Shown here one piece after another: positions 26,504 through 35,540 of a stretch of 64,000 nt of DNA. Both the position numbers and the translations under genes were made by a program. Where the stretch lies: the NCBI RefSeq assembly GCF_963676485.1, contig NZ_OY781114.1, positions 2,613,501 to 2,677,500 on the forward strand. The letters run 5' to 3'. The DNA comes from an uncultured Cohaesibacter sp. Lineage in GTDB: Bacteria; Pseudomonadota; Alphaproteobacteria; Rhizobiales; Cohaesibacteraceae. The stretch's first letter is position 1, and each line of letters opens with the position of its first letter. The notes below the pieces were generated by a model. The model saw only the letters and a list, made by a program, of their open reading frames with translations. It ran no database searches and was not told the origin of the DNA.

Positions 26504-27553
26504 TTACTGCAAGCATTCGTACAGCTTGTCTGCGTTGTACTGCATAAGCTCGACATAGAGGTCGGGGCCGAGATCAAGATTGGTGCCAAGCGGATCTAGC
26601 TGGCCGATCTTGGTGTCCGTTCCCTCAATCAGAGTGGAGAGTATCTTGTCGGAGAATTGCGGTTCGGCCATGATGCAAACCACATGGAGATCCTTGAGCT
26701 TTGAACGAATTTCCCTGACCCGCGCAACGCCGGGTGCAACGCCCGGCTGCAGCATGACGGAGCCGACGGCAGAAATGCCAAAGCGATTTTCATAATAGTG
26801 ATAGGCATCGTGGAAAACGATATAGGGTTTGCCCTTGATCTTGGCTAATTCGGCCTTGATGCTATCGGTTGCTGCGGTCAGCTTTTCTTCAAACGCCTTT
26901 TCGTTGGCCTTGTATTTTGCTGCATTTTCGGCATCCATGGCACTGAGAGATGCGGTGATGGCTCTGGCCATCGTCAGGCCATTCTGCGGATCCAGCCAAA
27001 CATGGGGATCATGGCCGCCATGATCGTGCGCGTCGTGGTCTTCATGGTCATGGTCGTTATGGGCTTCATGATCGTGATCATCGTGGTCATGGTCATTGTG
27101 GGCTTCGTGATCGTGATCATCGTGGTCAAGCGCCTCATGGTCATGATGCTCATCATGGTCGTGAACATGCTTTTCCCAATTTCCACCAGTTCTCACGTCC
27201 AGCTCAGTCAAACCATCGAGTTCGCCCAATGTCAGGATCTCTGCCTTCGCAGGCAGGGTTTCAATGGGTTTTTCAAGGCTTGGTGTGAGATGTTCTCCAA
27301 TCCAGATGACAAGGTCGGCCTCTTGCAAGGCCTTTGCATCCGATGGGCGCAACTTCGCGGAGTGCGGAGAGGTTGCCTGATCAATCAAGAGGCTCGGGGT
27401 GCCAACATCTTTCATGATCGCTGCTGTGATGGAATAGACCGGCGCGATTGATGTGGCGACCTTGGGGGCTGCTTGTGCGGCATGGTTGGCGGCTGTTGTG
27501 AGGAACAAGGCCGATGCGGCAGCGAGCATGGTTTGTTTGGTTCTGATATTCAT
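26504..27553 (-). CDS. znuA: zinc ABC transporter substrate-binding protein ZnuA
   Basis: A 349-residue periplasmic metal-binding protein of the cluster A-I family. It has a Sec signal peptide (cut near AAQAA), the conserved WIGEHLTP and DPHVWLDPQNG segments, and a long His/Asp loop (about 130-190) typical of zinc-specific members. The C-terminal segment CIMAEPQFSDKILSTLIEGTD fits ZnuA. A strong Zur-box match lies 49-71 bases upstream of the ATG. The ZnuB and ZnuC partners are not adjacent, which is unusual, since znuA is often divergent from znuCB; here the divergent neighbour is a chemoreceptor. Confidence 0.93.
   Translation of the reverse strand: MNIRTKQTMLAAASALFLTTAANHAAQAAPKVATSIAPVYSITAAIMKDVGTPSLLIDQATSPHSAKLRPSDAKALQEADLVIWIGEHLTPSLEKPIETLPAKAEILTLGELDGLTELDVRTGGNWEKHVHDHDEHHDHEALDHDDHDHEAHNDHDHDDHDHEAHNDHDHEDHDAHDHGGHDPHVWLDPQNGLTMARAITASLSAMDAENAAKYKANEKAFEEKLTAATDSIKAELAKIKGKPYIVFHDAYHYYENRFGISAVGSVMLQPGVAPGVARVREIRSKLKDLHVVCIMAEPQFSDKILSTLIEGTDTKIGQLDPLGTNLDLGPDLYVELMQYNADKLYECLQ
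27046..27123. repeat. 39-bp tandem repeat in the znuA histidine-rich loop
   Basis: Two adjacent 39-base units (27046-27084 and 27085-27123) differ at three positions and encode repeated EAHNDHDHDDHDH-like blocks. The in-frame 13-residue unit suggests expansion by slippage or unequal crossing-over. Confidence 0.8.
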
Positions 27554-27895
27554 GATCTGATGCGATGCCCTTCAGGTGTCTTAGGCGGGATGTGTTTGAA
27601 TTAAATGGTATGTTATAACGTTTCACTTACAGCTTTGTCGAAATTATGTCAAGCATTGCCTTTTCTATCACGCTTGAGCGTTCCACAGGCCTCTTGCGAG
27701 CGACCGAAAATCGGGATTGGTTTCCAGCTTATTTTGATCGCCTGATGACAATATAGAATTTGTTTTCCCTGACTTTTAGATAAGCAATTTTCCTAAAGCA
27801 AAATTTTCTATTAACCAGCATTGTTTACTTGCGGTTGAGGTTTCGCAATTTGAATAAAATGTGAAACGTCAAGAGCGCACCGGGAGGAGCGGGGA
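27554..27895. promoter_or_regulatory. divergent promoter region of znuA and a chemoreceptor gene
   Basis: AT-rich gap of 342 bases. Besides the Zur box it contains the chemoreceptor ribosome binding site CGGGAGGAGCGGGG. No RNA gene was seen. Confidence 0.5.
27602..27624. promoter_or_regulatory. Zur box
   Basis: The 23-base element beginning TAAATGGTATG and ending TATAACGTTTC matches the alphaproteobacterial Zur consensus (GAAATGTTATA-N-TATAACATTTC) at 18 of 22 specified positions. It is placed 49-71 bases upstream of the znuA start, as expected for zinc repression. Confidence 0.75.
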
Positions 27896-29401
27896 TTGTT
27901 CAATTTCGCGAAAAACAACATGGTCTCGAAAGACAACCAAAATATGGTGGCTGGCACGAATAACGCTTTTGTCGACCAAAACACTGATGCGCGCGCTCCG
28001 GAAAGGGCGGTGGACACATCTGAAAGGGACAATGCCGATCTTGCCAGATTGTTGGGAGACCTCAATGGTCTGGGGCAGGATATGGCCGATGTTGCCGGGG
28101 AAGTTGAGATGATCAACAAGGAAACGGAAGCCTGTTTCCAATCCCTCTCGCAGCTGGTTTCCGCTTCCAGCGAAGTGCAGAAGACCAATGACCAGATTCT
28201 GGATTCTGCGAGCCGGTCCTTTGCCATTGCAGAACAGACCTCCAGCGATGTCGGGCGCAGCCGCGAGATGTCGGAGACCACGCTTGAAAAGGTTGGAGAG
28301 CTGATGCAGGCGATTACCGGCATCAGTCAGCAACTGCAGGGCTTGCAGGCGGCCTTCTCTTCTGTTCGGGATGTGGCCGGGGTGATTGATGCCATCGCGC
28401 GTCAAACCAACCTTCTGGCGCTGAATGCGACCATCGAAGCGGCCCGCGCTGGCGAGGCGGGGAAGGGGTTTGCTGTTGTGGCAACCGAGGTGAAGGCGTT
28501 GGCGAGCCAAACCAGCAAGGCAACCGAGACAATCGGAGCCACCTTGAGCGAGCTGGATAGCGAGGCACAAGCGCTTATTTCTCTGAGCGATGAGGCAACC
28601 AGCTTTATGGGCGAGGTGGAAAGCAGTACAGCGTCCATGCAAGAGGTTATACAGGATCTCGATCAGGCCTTCTCGACGATCCGCGAGACGTCAGCCTCTA
28701 TCGAGGCGCAAGTGGCGGAAAATAACAGCTCGCTTGGCAGTTTAGTAGGGGATGTGGATGCCGTTCACACGGCTTTTGATCTCACCCATTCTGGTCTCGA
28801 CAAGGCCAGCAAGCGGCTTTTGCAGTCCGCGGCCAAATCGGACAAGATGATTGCGGAAGCCTCTCTGGGGGGCGTGGAGACAGAGAATACTTTCTGTATC
28901 CAGTCTATCCAACGGTTGGCAGGTGAGATCGGGCGCGCTTTTGAGGAAGAGGTCAATGAAGGGCGCATTTCGCTCACGGATCTGTTTGACTCCTCCTACA
29001 CTCCGATTCCGGGGACAAATCCCGAGCAGGTGATGACACCCTTCACAGCGATGACGGATCGGGTGATGCCGCAGTTTCAGGAACCGATTGTGGCCGAGAA
29101 TGACAATGTGGTGTTTGTGGCTGCCGTTGATAAAAACGGCTATTTGCCGACCCATAACAAGGCTTTCTCCAAGCCGCAGGGCGATGACCCCGTTTGGAAT
29201 GCTGCCAACTGCCGCAACCGCCGCATCTTTGATGATCGGGTGGGGCTTGCTGCCGGGCAAAATACAGAGCCCTTCCTGCTGCAGACCTATCGACGGGACA
29301 TGGGCGGGGGGAATTTCGTTCTGATGAAGGATGTCTCAGCGCCGATCTATGTGCGGGGACGCCATTGGGGCGGGTTGCGCATGGGATACCGCGTGACCTA
29401 G
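27896..29401 (+). CDS. cytoplasmic methyl-accepting chemotaxis protein with C-terminal sensory domain
   Basis: A 501-residue chemoreceptor without any transmembrane segment. The signalling hairpin is clear: [41 protein letters not shown] around residues 160-205 (quoted here only as landmark motifs [11 protein letters not shown] and [13 protein letters not shown]). The C-terminal ~120 residues form a separate conserved block ([52 protein letters not shown]), likely a ligand-binding fold found in other soluble receptors. Translation probably starts at TTG 27896 behind GGGAGGAG. It would sense an intracellular signal and feed a CheA array. The ligand is unknown. It is ended by a strong terminator. 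Confidence 0.85.
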   Translation: MFNFAKNNMVSKDNQNMVAGTNNAFVDQNTDARAPERAVDTSERDNADLARLLGDLNGLGQDMADVAGEVEMINKETEACFQSLSQLVSASSEVQKTNDQILDSASRSFAIAEQTSSDVGRSREMSETTLEKVGELMQAITGISQQLQGLQAAFSSVRDVAGVIDAIARQTNLLALNATIEAARAGEAGKGFAVVATEVKALASQTSKATETIGATLSELDSEAQALISLSDEATSFMGEVESSTASMQEVIQDLDQAFSTIRETSASIEAQVAENNSSLGSLVGDVDAVHTAFDLTHSGLDKASKRLLQSAAKSDKMIAEASLGGVETENTFCIQSIQRLAGEIGRAFEEEVNEGRISLTDLFDSSYTPIPGTNPEQVMTPFTAMTDRVMPQFQEPIVAENDNVVFVAAVDKNGYLPTHNKAFSKPQGDDPVWNAANCRNRRIFDDRVGLAAGQNTEPFLLQTYRRDMGGGNFVLMKDVSAPIYVRGRHWGGLRMGYRVT

Positions 29402-29415
29402 CATGAGATGCAAAT

Positions 29416-29440
29416 AAGGGGGCGGAATGCCCCCTTTCGT
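29416..29440 (+). terminator. terminator after the chemoreceptor gene
   Basis: Stem AAGGGGGC (29416-29423) and GCCCCCTT (29429-29436) with loop GGAAT, followed by a short T-rich tail. It lies 15 bases after the stop. Confidence 0.8.
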
Positions 29441-29499
29441 TCGTATGGTGGTATCAGCTTTTCTGCATTTACTCGATGAGGGCACACCGGATCGTGCCG

Positions 29500-30780
29500 T
29501 TAGCGGGCCTGTGGCAGCGTTTTAAGAGTGACAGCTTCCTCGTTCGTGCTTTCGCTGCTGCCTTCCGCCAAGGGTTTGAAGGGCTTGCTGATGGCAGAGC
29601 CGAGCTTTGAGAAAAAGCTGTTGGAAGCGGGTGCGCCGGCATTGGGCTGCGCCTTGGGGGCTGGCATCTGAGGCGCCTGTGTCTGGGATACCTGCGTCTG
29701 GGTTGCTTGCGTTTGGGGGGCTGCAGGCTGAGAGGTCTGGGTGGCAGGGGACGGATTGCCTTTCAAGAGGCCCGCCAGAAATCCATCTGGGTTCTTGCCC
29801 TCGGCAATGCGCTCCTTGCGCTGCAAGACTTCCAATTGGGCTTCAACCATTTCGTCATTGGCTTTGGCTTCAGCCTTCTGGTCTGCGGCTTCCAGTTTCT
29901 GCACAGCCTGACTGAAGCGTACATTCTCTTGCGCACGCAGCTTTTGCAAAGAGGCCAAAAGGGTCGGATTAAGGGTATAATCAGGGCATGGGGCCGAGGC
30001 GCTGAAATGACCGGCGCCTTGCGGGTCAAAGACATAGGTTCGGTTGCACACTTCCACCTTTGGCGGCACATGGGTGATCTGGAAATGATCATAGCCATTT
30101 TTCAGATTCTGCCAGAAGGCGAAATTGTCGTTGTTGCGCACCCGCGCCATATTCTCCGGCGTCATGCGGAATGGAAAGGCATGCACAGCAAAGGAGCGTT
30201 GTCCGCCTTCGAAGGATTCCCGCCCGAGGGCATAGATTTCTGCAATCTGGTCGTCTTCCATCGCGTAGCAGCCGCGCGAAGAGCATGACCCATGCACCAT
30301 GAGATGTTTACCGGTGCGTCCATAGGAGCGATCGAACTTGTTGGGATAGCCGATATTGAAGGATAGGTAATAGCTGGAATGCGGGTTCATCTGGCCGGGC
30401 GTGATCGTGTAGAAGCCCTCAGGAGCCTGCCGGTCTCCTTCTTTCTTCTTGGGGCCGATCTTTCCTGAATAGGCGCAGATGGGATAGCTTTTAAGCAAGC
30501 TATAGGTGCCATCCTTGGTCTGCTTCCATGCCTCTAACACCGCTTCTTCCTTGAAGATTCGGATATAGAGTGGTGCCCCTGGGGTCGAGCCGATTTTCTG
30601 GATCTGGTGTTTGAGCTTGATCGGCAGCGGCTGCGAGGCCTTGCCATCTTCGATCAGTTCAGGGTTGCAGGCGCTCAGGGCAAGACTGCCCATCAGCGTT
30701 GTCACAAGAGCGATATTGCGGACCCAATGGCTGTGGTGCTTTTTCACGCAGTAATCCTGACTCACGTTTGTTTGCTCCAT
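29500..30780 (-). CDS. L,D-transpeptidase family (YafK-like) murein lipoprotein
   Basis: A 426-residue YkuD/YafK-like protein. The signal ends in lipobox LSAC (C38), so it is a lipoprotein in the periplasm. The catalytic signature is KHLMVHGSCSSRGCYAM, with H163 and the presumed nucleophile C171. Such enzymes form or cut L,D crosslinks in peptidoglycan or link it to lipoproteins. After residue ~290 the sequence becomes a charged helix and then a Gln/Thr/Pro/Ala-rich tail. ATG 30780 is preferred because AAGGGA sits seven bases upstream; two in-frame ATGs at 30798 and 30813 are weaker. Single gene. Confidence 0.85.
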   Translation of the reverse strand: MEQTNVSQDYCVKKHHSHWVRNIALVTTLMGSLALSACNPELIEDGKASQPLPIKLKHQIQKIGSTPGAPLYIRIFKEEAVLEAWKQTKDGTYSLLKSYPICAYSGKIGPKKKEGDRQAPEGFYTITPGQMNPHSSYYLSFNIGYPNKFDRSYGRTGKHLMVHGSCSSRGCYAMEDDQIAEIYALGRESFEGGQRSFAVHAFPFRMTPENMARVRNNDNFAFWQNLKNGYDHFQITHVPPKVEVCNRTYVFDPQGAGHFSASAPCPDYTLNPTLLASLQKLRAQENVRFSQAVQKLEAADQKAEAKANDEMVEAQLEVLQRKERIAEGKNPDGFLAGLLKGNPSPATQTSQPAAPQTQATQTQVSQTQAPQMPAPKAQPNAGAPASNSFFSKLGSAISKPFKPLAEGSSESTNEEAVTLKTLPQAR

Positions 30781-31012
30781 ATTTTTCCCTTCTGCCATGT
30801 TGTCCGGATTCATTCAAGGATGAACCGGTCACATCATCGGGAGCAGAACTGGCGGCTCAAAACTGGCAAGGAGCCATCCGCTGGGCAATAGGCTTTGACC
30901 AAACGTTAACCAAAACAGATTGATAGATTGTTACCGACTTTTGCAAGGGCAATCGGGCCAGAGTGTGGCGGGCTTGATCGCGATGTGGTGATGCCAAGAA
31001 GGCGTGAAGGTA

Positions 31013-31042
31013 TAAAAAAGGCGGCAGATGGGCTCTGCCGCC
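31013..31042 (-). terminator. terminator of accA
   Basis: Nine-base-pair stem GGCGGCAGA (31020-31028) and TCTGCCGCC (31034-31042), loop TGGGC, followed on the minus strand by six T residues. It lies just beyond the accA stop. Confidence 0.92.
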
Positions 31043-31073
31043 TGATGATTGGCTGAGTTTGGATCAACTGGGC

Positions 31074-32027
31074 CTAGAGTTTGGTTCCGATGGTGAGGAA
31101 CTTCTCGCGGCGCAGTTTGCGGATTTCATCAGCGCTCATGCCGTCGAATTCGGCAAGGCAATCGGCAATCATGTTGCCTGCGCGCTTGATGACCTTTTCC
31201 TTATCGCGATGGGCGCCGCCAACCGGTTCGGAAATGATCCGGTCGATGATCTTGAAGTCCATCAGATCCTGCGCGGTGATCTTCATGTTGGTTGCAGCAT
31301 CTTCGGCGCGGGTTGAATCGCGCCACAGGATGGACGCGGCCCCTTCAGGCGAGATAACGCTGTAGATTGAATGTTCCAGCATCAAAACGCGGTTGGCCGT
31401 TGCAATGGCAATGGCGCCGCCGGAGCCACCTTCGCCGATGATGGTGGCAACGCTCGGGGTGCCAAGGGCAAGGCAGGCATCGGTGGAGCGAGCAATAGCT
31501 TCGGACTGGCCACGCTCTTCTGCGCCGATGCCGGGATAAGCACCGGCTGTATCCACAAATGTTATGAGAGGCATCTTGAAACGGTTAGCCAGTTCCATGA
31601 TGCGCACGGCTTTGCGATAGCCTTCAGGGCGGGCCATGCCAAAGTTATGGCGCAGACGGCTTTCTGTGTCGCTGCCCTTTTCCTGCCCGATTACGGCAAC
31701 AGGGCGCCCGCGAAAGCGGCCAAAACCCGCCTGAATGGCTTCATCTTCCGCAAATTTGCGGTCTCCGGCCAAAGGCGTGAATTCGTCGATCAGGCTGGCT
31801 ACATATTCATTGAAATGAGGGCGATCCGGATGACGGGCGATCTGGGTTTTGTGCCAAGGGGTCAGATTGGCATAGAGATCCTTGAGGGCATTGTCCGCTT
31901 TTGTTTGCAAACGTTTGATCTCGTCGCCTACATCAACGGCTTCCCCGGTTTCCTGCAAGACAAGCAATTCTTGCACTTTGCCTTCAAGATCAGCGACGGG
32001 TTTCTCGAATTCCAGATAACTATGCAT
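31074..32027 (-). CDS. accA: acetyl-CoA carboxylase carboxyltransferase subunit alpha
   Basis: A 317-residue alpha subunit of the acetyl-CoA carboxylase carboxyltransferase, which with AccD makes malonyl-CoA for fatty-acid synthesis. Full family length with the N-terminal YLEFEKPVADLE, the crotonase-like core TFVDTAGAYPGIGAEERGQ and GEGGSGGAIAIA, and SPEGAASILWRD. ATG at 32027. It lies downstream of xerD on the same strand across a 276-base gap that may contain its own promoter, an arrangement common in Hyphomicrobiales. Confidence 0.97.
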   Translation of the reverse strand: MHSYLEFEKPVADLEGKVQELLVLQETGEAVDVGDEIKRLQTKADNALKDLYANLTPWHKTQIARHPDRPHFNEYVASLIDEFTPLAGDRKFAEDEAIQAGFGRFRGRPVAVIGQEKGSDTESRLRHNFGMARPEGYRKAVRIMELANRFKMPLITFVDTAGAYPGIGAEERGQSEAIARSTDACLALGTPSVATIIGEGGSGGAIAIATANRVLMLEHSIYSVISPEGAASILWRDSTRAEDAATNMKITAQDLMDFKIIDRIISEPVGGAHRDKEKVIKRAGNMIADCLAEFDGMSADEIRKLRREKFLTIGTKL

Positions 32028-32149
32028 AGCGGGTTTGATCCAACTTCTTTCCTATTGGTATCCAGGCACCTTGCGCTCTGGCAGTCTCACCCCGCGCACC
32101 AGCACATTTGGCAAGACAGACAACAGCAGAGCGGGGCCATTTTCTTGCT

Positions 32150-32206
32150 CGTCCTGATCAATCAGGAGGCATGAATAAAATGTCGCGGCCACGTTGGCCT
32201 TTTTTC
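32150..32206 (+). ncRNA. possible plus-strand RNA or small ORF between accA and xerD
   Basis: Two plus-strand hairpins lie close together: CCTGAT-CA-ATCAGG just before AGGAGGC, and GGCCA-CGT-TGGCC (32187-32199) followed by six T residues, a terminator-like end. An ATG at 32171 behind the Shine-Dalgarno could open a 43-codon frame to 32302, but that frame reads through the terminator. Either a short RNA or a small peptide is conceivable; both may be chance. No promoter was recognised. Confidence 0.25.
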
Positions 32207-32303
32207 GGTCCGGCTGTCAAGCAACAGACATGGTTCGGTCTGCGCTTTGGGTTCTTAACAACAACTATGATTAAGACAATGGCGGAAATAGGTCGCGCCT
32301 GAT

Positions 32304-33266
32304 TTATTCTGCCTTCGGTTTGAACTGATCGGACAGCGGGTGGTGATGCTCTACCAGCTCAATCAGTCTCTCATCAAGGATATGGGTATAGATCTGCGTG
32401 GTTGAAATATCGCTGTGACCCAATAATTTTTGCACGGCACGCAGGTTGGCCCCATTTTGCAGCAAATGGCTGGCAAAGGCATGGCGCAACACATGGGGGG
32501 AAACCGAACCCGCATCAAGTCCGACATCGCCTGCCAAGGCCTTGAGTTCGCGTGCAAAGGCCTGTCGGGTATAATGTCCTTCCTTGCCAGATGAGGGAAA
32601 GAGCCATGGCTGCGCGTTGGTGCTTTTGGGCCCGCCAGTTGCCTTGAGCATCTTGCTGTAATCACGCATGGCCTCTTTTGCGCGTTCGGACAGGGGCACC
32701 AGACGTTCCTTGCTGCCTTTGCCGACAATCGAGAGAAACTGCCCGTCCATATGGGCTGCCGAGCTTGGCAGGGTCACCAGTTCGGAGACGCGCAAGCCGG
32801 TCGCATATAGCAATTCGAGCAGCACATAGAGCCGCATGGCGCGAATTTGGCGCTTCGGGGTGGGGCCTTCCAGCGATGCATTGAAACGGGCGGCTTCAAT
32901 CAGGCGGTCCACTTCCTGCACGGTCAGGATTTTCGGCAAGGATCGGGAGCGCTTGGGGGCCTTGAGCATGGTGGAGGGATCATCTGAGCGGAAGCCGTCG
33001 CGATAAAGAAAACGGAAGAGCTGCCGGATGGAGGAGATTTTGCGTGCAACGCTGGAAGCAGCCAGATCGCGATCTGCCAAATCCGCCAGATAATCTCGCA
33101 GATGATCGTTGTTACAGCTTTCAAATTTTATGCCCTTGGCTGACAGCGTGCTGTCCAGATCATCCAGATCGCGTTGATAGGCATCCAGCGTGTTGCCCGA
33201 GGCGCCTTTTTCTGCGCTCATCGAATCCAGAAAAAGATGAATGGCCTGATGGTTTGCCAGTGTCAC
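32304..33266 (-). CDS. xerD: site-specific tyrosine recombinase XerD
   Basis: A 320-residue tyrosine recombinase with an N-terminal SAM-like core-binding domain and a C-terminal catalytic domain. Catalytic residues are visible: Arg in ATGLRVSEL, HVLRHAFASH (H-x-x-R), LLGHSDISTTQIYTH with the second His and the Tyr nucleophile. With XerC it resolves chromosome dimers at dif. GTG start at 33266. The position between accA and aroK matches the conserved chromosomal xerD of Hyphomicrobiales and argues against a mobile-element integrase. Confidence 0.93.
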   Translation of the reverse strand: MTLANHQAIHLFLDSMSAEKGASGNTLDAYQRDLDDLDSTLSAKGIKFESCNNDHLRDYLADLADRDLAASSVARKISSIRQLFRFLYRDGFRSDDPSTMLKAPKRSRSLPKILTVQEVDRLIEAARFNASLEGPTPKRQIRAMRLYVLLELLYATGLRVSELVTLPSSAAHMDGQFLSIVGKGSKERLVPLSERAKEAMRDYSKMLKATGGPKSTNAQPWLFPSSGKEGHYTRQAFARELKALAGDVGLDAGSVSPHVLRHAFASHLLQNGANLRAVQKLLGHSDISTTQIYTHILDERLIELVEHHHPLSDQFKPKAE

Positions 33267-33333
33267 GGCGGTATCTCTGTTGAAAGGGCGTTAGGATTGC
33301 AAATCTTGTCTGGAGCCAGGTTGGCCGGGGAGC

Positions 33334-33474
33334 CTAGTTGATGGTTCTGGAGGGAATGCGAACGACCATTTCGCGCTGTGTTGGTTCAACGAAGTTGGCC
33401 AGTGCGAAAATGCCCCCTGCAATCAGTCCGCCCAGAACGAGGAGAAACACGAGTGCTTTGATCAGACTAGGCAT
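33334..33474 (-). CDS. 46-residue single-pass membrane protein
   Basis: A very small gene. ATG at 33474 is preceded by AAGGA at eight bases. The product starts MPSLIKALVFLLVLGG, giving one transmembrane helix (about 4-28), then a short polar tail with NFVEPTQREMVVRIPSR. Basic residue before the helix and the acidic/polar tail suggest an N-in orientation with the tail in the periplasm. It sits between xerD and aroK on the minus strand, where related bacteria often have a similar small membrane ORF (from memory, not checked). It is about 65 bases upstream of xerD and probably co-transcribed. Function unknown. Confidence 0.65.
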   Translation of the reverse strand: MPSLIKALVFLLVLGGLIAGGIFALANFVEPTQREMVVRIPSRTIN

Positions 33475-33701
33475 TGAACATTCCTTGATTTTGGTTTCGC
33501 CATATTACCGTGCCAACCTAGCATCAATAGTCTGTTAATGTCATTTTTTTGACGTTTCTTTCCAATCCATTTTGGTTGAATTGGGGACGGTAGCGCTTTG
33601 AAAGCGTTGAATTCGAAATGGTTGCTTGACAGATTTAACCTTTCCGGCGCAAATCTGGGCCGATCTTCAACGGGACAGGATGTACGGGCTCAGGGACACA
33701 T

Positions 33702-34292
33702 ATGGCGGATACGAAGACAGCTGGGAACAAAGAACGGGAAGCACGCGTAGTGGCAGCCCTTGATGGGCGCCCGATTGTGCTTGTCGGGCTTATGGGAGCC
33801 GGCAAGACAACCATTGGACGACGTCTTGCCAAACGTTTGTCTATTCCTTTCCGCGATGCTGATCATGAGATCGAAGCCGCAGCCAATATGACCGTTGCCG
33901 AAATTTTTGCGCAACATGGGGAAGCCCATTTTCGCGATGGGGAAAAACGCGTGATTGCGCGGCTGCTTGACGAGGGCGACCAGGTTATCGCCACAGGCGG
34001 CGGCGCCTGGATGAATGAAGAGACGCGTGCGCTGGTTGCCGAACGAGGCATTTCCGTTTGGCTGAAAGCCGAGTTCGATGTATTGATGGAGCGCGTCCGG
34101 CGCAGATCCCACCGCCCTTTGCTCAAAGATCCCGATCCCGAGGGTGTCATGCATCGCCTGATGGATGAACGCTATCCTGTTTATGAAATGGCAGATGTTG
34201 TGGTGCTTTCGAAAGAAGCGCCGCACGATCGTATTGTAACATCCGTCATCGAGGCACTGGAGTGCCACACGGGTATTGCCAATAAGGCTTGA
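33702..34292 (+). CDS. aroK: shikimate kinase
   Basis: A 196-residue enzyme phosphorylating shikimate at the 3-hydroxyl in aromatic amino-acid synthesis. P-loop GLMGAGKTT, shikimate-binding DADHEIE, the GGGAWM motif, the lid RRRSHRPLL and RYPVYEMAD are present. An N-terminal extension of ~25 residues is common in alphaproteobacteria. It is followed 130 bases later by aroB on the same strand, the normal operon order. Confidence 0.96.
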   Translation: MADTKTAGNKEREARVVAALDGRPIVLVGLMGAGKTTIGRRLAKRLSIPFRDADHEIEAAANMTVAEIFAQHGEAHFRDGEKRVIARLLDEGDQVIATGGGAWMNEETRALVAERGISVWLKAEFDVLMERVRRRSHRPLLKDPDPEGVMHRLMDERYPVYEMADVVVLSKEAPHDRIVTSVIEALECHTGIANKA

Positions 34293-34421
34293 TCAGGCTG
34301 TCCGATTGGCATGGCGCCGAATAAGAGGTCTGTGGTGATCGCCGTGCACGCGCATCAAGCACGGCCCTGTCTCTGACTGCTTGTCTGGGGCTGAGGCTGT
34401 TTTAAGGATTGAGGGAATGAC

Positions 34422-35540
34422 ATGATAAATGGTGTGAAGCAAACGGTGCGTGTTGATCTTGGTGATCGCAGCTATGACATCCTGATCGGGCGGTCGATCC
34501 TGTCCGGACTGGGGAGCGTTTTCAAAGAGCTGTTTCCGTCTTCTAGCGCCGTTATCATCACTGACGCCAATGTGGCCGGGCTGCATCTTGATGCCGCCGA
34601 GGCTTCTTTGCGGGAGGTCGGCGTCGAACCATATGTGATTGTCATGGAGCCGGGCGAGAAGAGCAAGAGCTACAAGGGCTTGATGAAAGCCTGCGATGCC
34701 GTGCTCGACAGCAAGCTGGAGCGCGGCGATATCGTCATTGCGCTTGGCGGTGGTGTTATCGGTGATCTGGCCGGTTTTGTAGCCGGGATCGTCCGGCGGG
34801 GCATGCGCTTCATTCAGGTGCCGACAACGCTTTTATCGCAAGTGGATTCCTCTGTCGGAGGCAAGACCGGCATCAATACTGCGCATGGCAAGAATCTTGT
34901 GGGGCTTTTCAATCAGCCGCATCTGGTGCTGGCCGATACCGCGGTTCTGGATACCCTGACACCGCGCGACTTCAAGGCGGGCTATGCGGAAGTGGCCAAA
35001 TATGGCCTCATCAATGACCCTGATTTTTTTGAATGGCTGGAAGCCCATTGGCAGGGCATTTTTGATGGTGGTCCGGAGCGAGAGGAGGCGATTGCGCGTT
35101 CCTGTCAGGCCAAGGCCGATGTCGTGGCTGCCGATGAGAAGGAAGCCAATCTGCGGGCTCTATTGAATCTGGGACATACCTTCGGGCATGCGCTGGAAGG
35201 TATGGCCGAATATGATGCCGATCGCATCGTCCATGGTGAAGGCGTGGCTATCGGCATGGTGCTGGCTCATGAATTTTCCGCTCGGCAAGGGCTTTGCGAT
35301 CCGGTCGTGACGGATCGTGTGATTGCCCACTTGCAAGCAGTGGGGTTGCCTACCCATATAAGGGACATTCCGGGACAATTGCCGAAAGTGGACCTTTTGA
35401 TGGACTATATTGCTCAGGACAAGAAAGTGTCCCGGGGAAATCTGAATTTCATTCTGACGCGCGGCCTGGGCCAATCCTTCCTTGAGAAGGGGGTGGAACC
35501 AGCTGCGGTGCGTGCTTTCCTTGAGGAGAAACTGGGCTGA
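34422..35540 (+). CDS. aroB: 3-dehydroquinate synthase
   Basis: A 372-residue NAD- and metal-dependent enzyme converting DAHP to 3-dehydroquinate. Signature segments are EPGEKSKSYKGL, ALGGGVIGDLAGFVAGIVRRG, QVPTTLLSQVDSSVGGKTGIN, GYAEVAKYGLI and the zinc-binding LGHTFGHALEG. ATG at 34422 with TTGAGGGAATGAC upstream. It overlaps the next gene by one base (TGATG), so aroK-aroB-CBS protein form one operon. Confidence 0.97.
   Translation: MINGVKQTVRVDLGDRSYDILIGRSILSGLGSVFKELFPSSSAVIITDANVAGLHLDAAEASLREVGVEPYVIVMEPGEKSKSYKGLMKACDAVLDSKLERGDIVIALGGGVIGDLAGFVAGIVRRGMRFIQVPTTLLSQVDSSVGGKTGINTAHGKNLVGLFNQPHLVLADTAVLDTLTPRDFKAGYAEVAKYGLINDPDFFEWLEAHWQGIFDGGPEREEAIARSCQAKADVVAADEKEANLRALLNLGHTFGHALEGMAEYDADRIVHGEGVAIGMVLAHEFSARQGLCDPVVTDRVIAHLQAVGLPTHIRDIPGQLPKVDLLMDYIAQDKKVSRGNLNFILTRGLGQSFLEKGVEPAAVRAFLEEKLG

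Noticed and set aside
27002-27451. 149-codon frame with a very hydrophobic Val/Met/Ile product
   Set aside because: It is the antisense reading of the His/Asp repeat of znuA, which produces Val/Met codons automatically.
32304-33266. xerD as integrase of a mobile element
   Set aside because: Gene order around it is the conserved chromosomal one, and no att repeats or phage genes are nearby.
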